From Morchella semilibera (Eukaryota > Ascomycota > Pezizomycetes > Pezizales > Morchellaceae): 64,000 nucleotides of DNA. The first letter of the stretch is position 1. Each line of letters starts with the position of its first letter. The notes beneath the pieces are model-generated. The model was not told where the DNA came from. It did not search any database and saw only the letters and a list, made by a program, of their open reading frames with translations. Below are positions 1 through 11,232 of the stretch, one piece after another. The stretch is from positions 186,001 through 250,000 of the forward strand of contig WBVU01000012.1 in NCBI GenBank assembly GCA_009192285.1. Reading direction: 5' to 3'. A program made the translations under genes and the position numbers.

Positions 1-3000
1 GCGTAGGGAGGACGCTGGAAGGCGTCTGGAGGGCTCTAAAGGCTCTTCGTGGGGTACTATGGTGCTCCGTAAGCCTTTGGTCAGCGCTTAGAGATTTTAG
101 AGAGCGCGGGCAGCATATTAAGTGTCTCGGTAGCCTTCTTGGCCCGCTAGAAGTGCTCGGGACGTGTAGAGTCCCCTTGGAGGGCGCTGGGGGCATTCGG
201 GGGCGCTCAGGACGATACAGGGTTAGTCGGATGGTCGACGCTTGACTCCTGCGCCGTCGGAACGGTCACCCTAAGCGTTTTACTTCGGGTAGTTGGTTTC
301 CACCGTCTTTCATTGACTCCTACCCTGAAATACAGGGTCTGGGCTGGTAAATAGCGCCGAGTGATATCGTATGATTCGCCGCACAGCGGATGGAGGAACA
401 CAGATGATTGGGAATATACCATCCAGCATGGTTAGCGCTTCTTGAACTTTCGTGATTTTTCCTTTTGAGGTGCTTTTCTAGCTGTTCGCAGGATTTTTTG
501 AACCGTGACTGGAAGTACGCATGTCCCGTAGATCACATCCCTAATAATTTATGAGAGAAGCTCGAAGACGGAGTGGTGAAAATAGGTGGCGTAGGCTAGT
601 TACTGTACATAATAGTTAGTCATATAATTTCACCGCCTCAAATACTCTTATATCGAGCTAGAACTGTAGCTAGTTTTTAAACTAGTCGGCCTAGAACTAC
701 ATGGGTACAAGAGTACCTCCTAGCTATAGGCCTATTTATAGCTATGGCCTCAGCCTCAGCCTCAGCCTCAGTCTTAGACAGTATTCGGGGCCGTCGAGAC
801 TGGAGGGCACCCTATAGGACCTTAGAGAGAGCAGGGGACTGGACGGACCATGACCTGTAGCCCGTCTGGGGCCGGAAAACCAAAGACCGTAGGGGACCAT
901 AGGGCCTTATAGTCCTACTGGTAGGCGCGCGGCAGACTCCAGGTCGAGTCCCCATAGATGGCCGCCGGGCCCTACTAGGGCTTCAGACTTTGGGGTAGGA
1001 CTATGGTCTTTAGCGTTGTTAGACTATAGCCCTTTGCATAAGTAAGACTGGTCCTTGGCGCAGGACTGTACTCTTGATACACAGTAAATATAGTACTGGG
1101 GTCTTGACGCCTTATAGAGAGAACAGTGATCCATGGTCCAGCCTATGGGCTAGATGGACCATGCCAGTCGGGTGTCTATTCCTAACCTAAAAGACCGACG
1201 GACTGCTCTTTTGATCAATGTACTGTCCAGGACCTGGTCCTCTTCGCACAGGTTCGGCCGCGTTTGCGGATATGGCCATTCGTTGTACTGATCTTACTAG
1301 GGTTTCCTAATACCGTTGATACGTCGAATATATACATGCATCTATCTACCCGTTGCTAGTATTATCCCCAGGTGCCCCACCATGACCTTTGGAGGTGGAG
1401 ATTCTATCGGTAAGTAGGTAAGCGGAGTTGGGCCGGGGTAAAGCTTCGACGGGCATATGCGTGGCGGGAAAGGCCTTGACGGGAAAGGCCCTAATGGTAT
1501 TGTGACTAACGGGCAAAGCCGTGACGCGCAATTGACAAAACAAGTTCCATAGGGGAATCAATACAATCGTCTTATCTATGGAAGCATAATAAGAGAAAAT
1601 ACCTGGCAGACAATTTATGAAAGGGGGGTCCTATAGGAGAGGCCCCTCACGTGCCAAGATTGGAATGCTACAATTAAGTAAGGGCAAATGAGCGGAAGAT
1701 AAGAACAAAGGATACTGACGGGAGCTAAAGGTCGGATAAAGCAAAGACTAGAACGACTCTGACCAGGGCGGGGATAAAGACCAAGTCGGAAATGATGACC
1801 AAGTAGTTGACGGAGTGCTGAAGACTAATCTGACGAGGGCCAGGACCGGACGACCAGGATGATGACGGGGACGCTCAGGACGAGGACGACCAGGACGACC
1901 AGGACGAGGACGACCAGGACGACCAGGACGAGGACGACCAGGACGAGGACGACCAGGACGAGGACGACCAGGACGAGGACGACCAGGACGAGGACGACCA
2001 GGACGAGGACGACCAGGACGAGGACGACCAGGACGAGGACGGGGGCAACCAGGACGAGGGCGAGGGCAATCAGGACGAGGGCGAGGGCAACCAGGACGGG
2101 GGCAACCAGGATGAGGACGGGGACTACCAGGGCGGGGACGGGATGGGCGGCAGTGGCGACGAAAATGGTGAAGTTAGAGGCCGGTTCCTAATCAACCGAA
2201 TACATATCACCAAAGCACCCCGACAGATAGTGATTCAGCTCTTACCACATACGTATAACTAAGCTTTCCGTCATAACGGGTCACTCGGCGCGTCTAACCC
2301 TACATCTAGTATCGCTAGCTATAGATCCCGCCAAAACCCGTCAGCACTCGTCTTGTATGGTCCCGTTAGGCAAAAGACGACCACTTTGACTAGAATTTCT
2401 CGCTCCTAATGTTCGATATGGTGAAAGAAGTACCGTTGGCAGTGGTAAACTCGGGACCCCATGCAAAATGTCCCCTCAAGGGCTAATGGGAATATCGGGT
2501 CACGCAAGACCCACATTTCCAATAATCCTACCAGACTGAACCGTACTAGATGAATCTAACCGCCGATATATATCTACTCCGGGTCAGGACTTGAAACAAT
2601 GCTGCTTCTCAGAGAAACGGGATCAATCACAGTGCCTAGGGGCAGGACCAAGCCAAGGACTGGAGGACAACCGGAGCACCAGGACTCTGGGGAATACATG
2701 ACCATGGGACCGGCATCTGCAAAAAGACCGTAGCGGAGGACAGATATCGTCGCCGGAACCCTCACACCTAGAGGAATACGGGACAGTAGAGTCTAGATAA
2801 TATTGGCCGGTCTCAAAAAGCAGTAACGGTAGTCTTTTCGCGTCTAAACAGTAGGGTGTAGGTTAACTTATCTCCAACAACTACAATTCCGGCGCCGGGA
2901 GCAGTGACCTGTCACTGGAACCGATTACCTGCGCACCTAATACTGTGTTGGTTGGGTAAAAGAGACTGCTGGTTGTACTAGATATGTATGCATCATGTCG

Positions 3001-6000
3001 ATCCCGAGAGAAGTAAGGTGGACCTCACACCAAAGAAAAGATACTCTTCCCATCAGTCCCAGGTATTTGTGGCGGTATTCCATCCTCCTTGTTATGTCTA
3101 CTGGTGGAAATACCCGCTTATGGGCTTGCCTATAATATATCCTAAATAATCCCGCTCATACACGAAGGTGATGGATGTTAGGGGTACAGAAAATCAAGGC
3201 TTAAACCCTAAAAATAGACGAAGGACGTAAAGAGACCAAAGTCGGAAATAACGGGGGGTAAAAGGCCCGAAAGACAGAAAGTCCCAAAGTCCAGAAGTCC
3301 AGAAGTCCGAAGTCGGAAAGCTAGCCAAAAGACGAAGGTCAGAAAGATGAAACTCGAATAACTGAATACCGAAAGCTCGTATAGCCAAAAAGACCAAATT
3401 AGTGGAGTTGAAGGCCAGATAGATGAATAGTCAAAAGAATTGTGGTGTCAAAAGGTCGAGATGTCAAGGTTCAAAAGACGAACTTCTGAGAGTGGAGGTA
3501 CGTACGTTGGCTCGGGTGTTAAAGTATCCAAAGCTCGACTTAAGAAAATTTTTACTCGTGCTATTTAGGAGAACAGGCCGGGTCATAATTAAGCATGAAT
3601 TGTGCCCACGCCCTGTAGGTAGAGGTAGATGTCTTTACCAAAGCCTATGCTTATCATTTTTGCTTTTTACTCCTTGTATATATAGTGAGAGCTTGTTAAA
3701 TATTACAATATGGAGCGGTAGGTTTGTCGCAAGTAAGTTTACCATCGATCGGTTGCTAAACTATTTACCGCCGAGGTATATATATGCTGAATTTCAGTAT
3801 GCCTGTGTGCATTAGCCCTTAAATTTAGTAGATAGTTTGTACACCTCTTACCATTTATTCATTAACTCAACACCGGCACAGGAAGTAAACTGAGCTCCTC
3901 CGGTGGTGAACCAGACCGTATCGGTGTTGATAAGACTACACTTTTCGTATCGCTTATTTAATTCAGTATACATTCATATCTATCTTAAGATTCAGGTCTT
4001 GTACCCTAAATAACACCCTCCTACCTTCGAAGTTCATCTCATATGATATGTTGTCTGCAGCTGTGGAAGGATATGTACAGATATTAACTCAACCCAGTGA
4101 GTAACACCACCGGTGGGAAAATATTATTTAACTGTACAGCAATGGGTAATAACTATAAGCGGTCAGACGGAATGTCGCCAAAAAATCGGTTTGCAGGCAC
4201 AATTGTGGCTAGGCCGCCAGATAACTTAATACCCACCGCTGTACATATATACAATACCTGGATCTCAAAAATGCGGTCCTACTACTACATGTACAGTATG
4301 AAAAAATAGGGTGAAATCACTACCATAGGACTGCGGAATTTAGTGACAAATACCGAATTAAATCGGCATTAGAGGAAGAGTACTGTACGGATACCGTATT
4401 TTTACCGCATTGCTAGCGTATCAACGAGAATACCGTAGTGATCACACCCTCTTTTTGGTACTGTAAGTACCAGTGTAATATAATTCACTATTAAAACGGT
4501 CTAATTCGGCTTTGGTGGGTTAGTGAATAAAGCACCAGGAAATAAAACTTTGAATTTAAGGGTAAAGACTAATGCGCGCAGAAATACTGAAATTAAGTGT
4601 GTTATACGTATACCGCCGATGATAAAGTTGCCTTCGCCGCATCTGCCGCCCCATATATACAGTCGTCTTTCCCCTGGTCACTCCCACGACGCAGCAATTT
4701 CCCATGCTCTCCATGTATCCTCAAAACTAGAGTACCGGTATATACGCAGTAGAGGTGATCGATCGCAGATGTATTAGCTCTTAATATCGGGTGCGCCCGG
4801 AGAACGACACTCAAAATAAGGAAATGTTTCATTATTTATTTATATTCATTTTCATGTCTCATGAGCTACCGCCGTAAGCACAATAGGTACATTTATTTTA
4901 ACTCCTAATCCCCTAACCCTTATATACTGCTTAGAACCCACGTCATGTCCCCTTTATCTAATGTTATTTTAATTAATATCGCTGAGTCCCTCGCTTCATG
5001 AATGTTTCCTTTGCATACCCCCGAAGAATAACATTAATTTCCATCTATCCTCTCCGTCTAACTTACTCAAATCGGGGGACTCTGCTCCCACAGCTACCGC
5101 TCCCCAGAAAACCACACCCGTAATTATGTAGCTACCTCCAACCACTCAACTACGTCCATAACGGGCTGCATGCATGTATGAAGTATCAATCAACAGTGTT
5201 CATAGTTTCATGCGAGTGATAACGTGTGACGCTACAGAAATCCCATAAATCACCGCCTCGCCCCGCCAATATTTATTCCAACCGTAAGCTTCTCTCCTGG
5301 ACGTCGAAGAACCATTGAGAGACTATTAAAAGGAGATCCTTGATGCAGCACAGAGCTATAGACAGACAAATCCAGTATGTTTACATAAAAACAATACCCT
5401 TAGCTCCTCAATCATTCTATCCGTATGCCAGAGGTTCGGCGCTTGTCATGGTAAGGGGAAGGTCGCGGAGGAATTTAAGTGCATACAAATCACTATTTTT
5501 CACGCATTTCTATCAGCTCCCAGTCCCTTCCACCTCTCTTTGTACCCCCCCTCCCATCATTCAGGTTTTCAGTGGTGGGGTCAACGATTTTTTTTGGCTT
5601 ATCCAGAGGCTTAAACACATTTTATCTGTGTATCGCGTCGAAGACGTCTGAAGGCATACCAGACACTAAAGATGCTCACCCTGTACTGGAGGGGGATCAC
5701 TTCCAGCGGGAATACTCCCTCGGTATCTTTAGATCCATAAGAACAAGAACCATATACGGAGAAAGTGTAGTCATGATGGAAGTGGTTGAGCTTAGCGTTG
5801 AAGATTCCTCACGGCGGAAGGGTAGGCTTACATAGTGGTTTGTGCCCCTCTTTACTCCTGGGTTTGGGGAGGTGCTGGGTAAAATGACGAGGGCGATTTA
5901 CCTCATGTAGCATCTGTGGCTGTAGCAAGATAGAAATGAGTCGAGGTAAGCTGGGGTTGGTAGAGTTAAAACGATGTTTAGACAAATACTGCACCCCCGA

Positions 6001-6290
6001 GGTCTTAGGTTTGATTCTCTTGAATACAGCTCAGAAATCTTGAGGTTTTAGATTCCGCCAATCCCCCGGTATTATATTAGCTGTTGGTCCAGGAAGGGGT
6101 GGGCTGCTTACTACGAGCACAAAACCAGTTCCCCACACACCACCCTTTCTAGAGCCCCCCTCTTGATATTGACTGGGAGCCACCAAAATATGCCCGCAGG
6201 TCACTCCACGATTCATCACACATCCGAGTTCCCCATTTTTATAACAAAACTGGAGCCCTCTACCTCTGTTCTCGTAACAGAGCTCGTGGT
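1..6290. other. Gene-free 5' region
   Basis: No open frame here longer than about 130 codons looks like a protein; those present are short, unspliced and compositionally random or repeat-derived. The first 3.2 kb is richer in G+C and full of short imperfect motifs, and from about 3.4 kb the DNA becomes more AT-rich. The region contains a 15-bp minisatellite (near 1,850-2,130), a five-copy GCCTCA run near 745-775 and a purine-rich AAGTCC/GAAGTCC run near 3,280-3,320. It could be decayed transposon sequence, but no transposase or reverse-transcriptase motif was seen. Confidence 0.6.
1848..2130. repeat. 15-bp minisatellite (CCAGGACGAGGACGA)
   Basis: A tandem array with unit CCAGGACGAGGACGA is nearly perfect from about 1,890 to 2,040 and decays at both edges through substitutions (GGGGGC, GAGGGC variants). 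Because 15 is a multiple of three, all frames stay open and give spurious Arg/Thr-, Asp/Glu- and Ser/Trp-rich ORFs on both strands. No splice sites or flanking coding sequence support a real gene. Confidence 0.9.
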
Positions 6291-6420
6291 TTGCCATGGA
6301 GGATACCCAACATGAACATCTCCTCACCGGAGACCCCACCAACCGAATTGTAACTCCATCTCAACCTACATCCATCACCAACCACCTCCTCTCATCAAAC
6401 CCCTCCCCTCTAGTACTTCT

Positions 6421-9056
6421 ATGTCTATTCCCTCCTCTACCCCCGCCCCTCCAACCCTCTGGTCACCTGCAAACGCCATTCGCCATGCAACTGAGCCCTC
6501 CCAGGGCTACGGGCGTCTCCGCCATCTAGACCGCATGAAGCGCGAACAACATGTCCTAACATCCCATGAGCCTCTTGTCATGAAATGGGATATGGAAGAT
6601 CTCAGTAGGATTATCGAAGCCCTCGAGTCGTGCAGCAAGGGCCCCAGAAGCAAAAGAAGGCGTGGCAAGACAAACGAGATGAATCTGCCCCAAGATTCGA
6701 CCCCAGAGCGCCACATTTTGATGTGGTTTTGATCGATCTAACGAATGCATCAGAAGACCAGTGTTCTGGTAGTACACGGAGTGATACTGATATCAATCTA
6801 GAGGATTCGCGGGAATCAGAGTTACCATGGAAGGAGAAAGACTGGGAGGGTGAACCCCACTACGGCCCTGGGAAAGATAATGCTAGGGGTAATAGGGTAA
6901 GAAAGGATATAAATAACTTATCTATGGAGAGTTTAGCAGGTCGCCCTGGGTGGTTATTCTTGTGGGTCGGTAACACAGAGAATATGCCAGAGGGTAGACG
7001 CATACTAGGAAAATTCGGCTTTAGAAAAGTTGAGTGCATTGGATGGATGAAAACCACCAATGGGACTTGGGATGGGGTCGAAATACATGAGGAAGAATAT
7101 TTATCCGCTGAATCTACCGGAAATGGTGTCCTTCGTCGGGGGCTTGAATGGTGTTTAGTGGGTGTTAAGGGAACAGCAAAACGGTTAGTCCCCTTATTAA
7201 TTAGCACTTCGGTGGACTTTTGACTGACCCAATTTACATCTTCTAGGACCTATGATTCACATTTGATTCATTGTAACATCAATACAGATGTTATGGCATG
7301 TGACGGCTTGTGTCCTCCGAAGTCCTCGTTACTCTCAAGGATTATCGAGAATTTCTCTATGGGTCAACGCCGTCTTCACTTATTCGCTAAGCCTGGGGAT
7401 GAACGCCCTGGATGGCTATGTGTTGGCAAGGACTTTAAAGAAACAACTTTCGATTGTAGAAAGTACATGAGGTTCTGGGAGGAAAAGGGAAAACATGGAT
7501 GGTTGATGCCGTTTGACCCAGGTTCCTATCCCCAGATATTTTAGTCATCAGCGTATAATGGATATTTGTTAACATGGATTATAGAGATCGAGTACTTTCG
7601 TCCAAAGACCCCTCCACTGCAGGTCCGTAAACGTGAACGTACCAATGCTGGCTTGAACACTGCCACCAAAATTCCCCAGGGCTCAATCAACAATAGAGGA
7701 AAGTGGGAAGATGATCCTCCAAAGTTCATGCACCTCGGTCAGAGGAAGCGCCCAGTTATGCGTTATACATGCCCAGAAGATGACGCAAGAAACTACAATA
7801 AGGTTCTTTCCCCTATCAGTGGTAACAGAGGTGTGGGCCCCGCTTCGGAATCGACAAAATTCACTAGTCAGCCCGTGCCGAAGATTCGCCTTAGTCACCA
7901 AAATGCATATACTTCCCAGCTCAGAAGCGCTTCTGATCCTAATCCAAGTACAAAAGGGATGTATTTCCACCCTTCTCCCAACGCTGGTAACTTTAGTCCG
8001 AGCGGTTTGTCACAAGAGATTCTACGAAGCAGCCCTGCACCGACCGATATTCCATCACAGAGGCCCAGCTCCATTGCATCATCAAATGCGGGAGACTACT
8101 ATTTCTTAACCAATAGGCGGATCTCGATCAAATCGGATATTTCATCGAGTGGCAGTGATTCCCCTACGATGCCGTATCAGCAGTACCTACTTCAACCAAC
8201 CAAACCTATTAGACCTAGAGCACAGAGCCCACATATCTCCTCGGCCGGGAGCCAAAAAGGAGTTAGGGATATCCTTAGCAGTCCCCATCCTCACCAGCCA
8301 ATGTCAATATCAGGGTCCCCGCAGTTCCCTCCCTCACCCGAACTTGGTCCAAAGGAGTCCAATCAGGTGAATCATCCATTTAAGGGGCGTGAAGGAATCA
8401 AAGCACATAATCCGGCCTTGGCTTTCTCTATTCCCACTCCAGTCCCCGTTGTCAACTATCAACACTCCCCTCTACCAGGCTCCTATGGAAGCCTATCTTC
8501 GAGAGATACTACAGGTAGCGCCCATCCAATGTCTCACGATATTAGACGTAGATCTATGCCCGGGGATGAGTTTTTCAACCTTCCTAGTAGTATACAACTC
8601 GATGTACCCCAAAATGGCAGGCGGTCCGTGAGTAATGGTGACTTTCCTATTCCAGGCCATGCTGTTCCCGGGATCCAACACCAAAGCCCTCGGCATTTAC
8701 AGGTTCCTGGGCATAGTGTTCCCCCTCCGATAATTCATGTGGGACCAGTAAACCACATTGTTGTGACTCGTCAGTCTGTCCCCTATCCTGGCTATGGTCA
8801 GCAACAAGACTATCAGCGGCAGCAGCAGCAGCAGCAGCAACCGATACAAATTCCGCAACAGCAAATTCAGATGCAGCAGATGCAGATGCAACAAAACTTC
8901 AGGATGCAGCACCATCAGCAGATTCCTGGTGCATATCCGATCCATCAACCCTTTCCCCAGCAAATCCAGCATCCGGGCCATCATGGCCGTCAGGGCCATC
9001 AGTTGCAACCACACCCACAGTTCGGACCGTACAACCCTAACATATTCCAGCATTAA
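6421..9056 (+). CDS. MT-A70 family protein, METTL14/Kar4-like, with long Q/P-rich C-terminal tail
   Basis: A divergent relative of METTL14/Kar4, the non-catalytic partner of the mRNA N6-adenosine methyltransferase METTL3/Ime4, expected in the nucleus. Exons read ...-7183, 7247-7521, 7585-9056. Visible family blocks, in order: FDVVLID (about 6,717), GWLFLWVG (about 6,950), GRRILGKFGFRKVECIGW, WCLVGVKGTAKR, then after the first intron HLIHCNINTD, IIENFSMGQRRLHLFAK, RPGWLCVG and, across the second intron, PFDPEIEYFRPKTPP. The last block matches the EIE-LRPKSP end of METTL14, which fixes that splice. FDVVLID is followed by LTNASED where the family has DPPW or EPPL. About 470 further residues form a Ser/Pro/Gln/His-rich tail with a polyQ tract (about 8,812-8,840). 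The 5' end is uncertain: ATG 6421 is in a different frame from the core and the junction (before about 6,650) has no good splice site; ATG 6296 is another start candidate. Confidence 0.8.
8812..9045 (+). repeat. CAG-rich tract coding Gln/His/Met-rich tail
   Basis: CAG/CAA-rich sequence within the last exon of the METTL14/Kar4-like gene. It encodes a run of nine or more Gln, then QQIQMQQMQMQQ-like segments and HHGRQGHQ. The composition resembles a prion-like, low-complexity segment. Confidence 0.75.
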
Positions 9057-10443
9057 AGTTGATATGAGAATCTCTTTGAACTCATCGACAGCATTTCCAT
9101 AGCCATGATCATACAATGGCCCATCCACTTAGACACTTCATTTAACGGCAGTATTTTCTTTTTTTTTCGGTCAAAGAGTAGGGACACATTTGAGATTGCC
9201 TATTCGAAACTTATTTTTCTTTTCTTCATTAGGGTAAATCTTGACAAAGCTGCTTAGGAGCTTCGATGCCCTTTCTTTTCTTTTCTCGGGTCTTTTGGTA
9301 TATAAAGGCGCAACCAACTTCAGCCCTTGTTATAAGTCTAGACTCTCTTAGTATTTGTTAGTGGCAACTATAATCGTTGTAGTATTAAGAAAACTATATC
9401 TCGAGTGTTGAGAAAATGGTTTCAACATTGAATTTCAAGTATACTAATAAACTAGCAAATCCCCAAGAGAATTCTCTGGGAAGTGTTCTTTGTTACCTAG
9501 GCCCCGATTCTACCCAAATGGGCTACAAAGATTGTCTTGATATACCTAATCGTGCTCCGAGTGATTCACAATGCATCACTCGGATATCTGCGGAAGAAAA
9601 ACTTCAGATGGATAAAGACTCAAGTATGATTACTTTACTAGCGTAAACAATAAATCAATTAACTATAGGTCCTATTAGAGGGCCTAAATTTAGGCATTTG
9701 TCCTTAAGTGCGCGTGTGTACGGAATAGTAACCTCAGTGCACCTATTACACCGATATCATGTTACAACACTTAAGTCCGGGTTAAAATTCAGATAAATAC
9801 AACCCAGTCCCACAATAACTCGCACAGAACCCAAGTTTTCCAGAAATGCAATACCGGTGAAAAATCAAACCCCGACCGTCATGCAAAGACATGAGCGAAA
9901 ATAAAATATCTTTCCCTTTATCGTTCCCATCTCTTATCACAAAGAAAACAAAAAGGAAAGAAAAACCGAGGAAAAAAGGAAGAAACAGACACCCTCATCA
10001 CATGAAACGGAAAAAATAATACCAACGCTAAAAGCCTAGTTACAATTTTCTCTCTTACCAGCCCAAATCCATAATAATGACAAGTAACACGGAGTGTGTT
10101 AAAAGATGAGACAAGAGTTTAGACGGGAAGGGACAGAAAACTGAACAGGTAAAGGCGCCCAGAGAGTGAATAAGAATAAGGAGTTTCCTGTCCTAATGGA
10201 GAAAGAAAAAAATGTGGTTAATAAACACAGTAGTAAAGAGTTAAGTATTGGTGAGGGAGAAATAATATTTCCGGAGGAAAATAATAAAATATAATTGTAA
10301 AAGTGAATACCCAGACCGAAACACAAGACAACCACCCAAGCAAAGAAGACCCCGAGAAAATAGAACACCACTAGAAAGTAATACCCTTCTGAACAACCAA
10401 CCCGAACACAAAGAAAGAAAGACAACACCCGTTTTCTATTACC
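9057..10443. other. Convergent intergenic region
   Basis: Lies between the 3' end of the METTL14/Kar4-like gene (+) and the 3' end of Eaf1 (-). A 76-codon ORF at 9,416-9,646 has no recognisable features. The stretch 9,900-10,440 is A-rich on the plus strand and probably holds the Eaf1 3' UTR. Nothing else is supported. Confidence 0.6.
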
Positions 10444-11191
10444 CTACTGCTGCTGTTGCGCCTGCTGTTGCTGCTGCCCAGCCAACATTGCCTGTCCTAA
10501 TCTTGGGCTCTGCTGCAAACTCATCGGACTCTGTACGCTAGTTGAGCGCTGCTGCTGCGGTGTAGCACTCCTACTTGCAACATTCGCTCCCGGCCCAACA
10601 GGGCCATTCGCACCAATCATTGGCCCGGTGTTAGCTGCTGCAGCTCTTGCTTGCTGTTGCGTACGTGCTAGAAGTTGTGCAGTGGGCGGAGATGATGCCA
10701 TGCTCGGTATGCCTTGTCCGTTTCCATTTGCAGACCCAGCCAATGTTTGCCTCATTTGCTGGTGATAGTTAGCAAGATGCTGTTGTGTGGCTTTAGCAAT
10801 TTCTGATGGAGGCAGATGAGGGTGCTGATGCTGCACAAGAGCTGTCATTTCCGCCGCTGTTAGCTGAAATTGTCCTCTGCCTGCCGGTTACACAGCTGTC
10901 AGCTGCTTGGGGACAACGGGGATAGAGAAGAGAGTTAACTAACCTGCTGCCGCTTGCTGTTGCTGAGGGTTCAGTGGTTGTTGGTTTTGCATCCTGGGGG
11001 AGCCCGCTTGGCCGTTGGCTGCGTTTGCCGGTCTCGGACCCCCTAGTGCTGCCTGTTGCGCCTGCTGTATCATAGCCTTCACTGCAGCTGGGTCTCGGCT
11101 CCCGGCAGCGCCAGTCGGAAATCCTTGCATACCTGCTTGGGGATAAGACTGACTCTGGGCGGCTGCCTGCTGCTGTGGCTGCTGTTGTTGC

Positions 11192-11232
<41 letters not shown>

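Noticed and set aside
1859-2191. 110-codon Arg/Thr repeat ORF and its antisense Ser/Trp ORF
   Set aside because: Both are translations of the 15-bp minisatellite, with no coding context.
3423-3815. 130-codon ORF in the 5' gene-free region
   Set aside because: No recognisable motif, unspliced, and embedded in low-complexity DNA.
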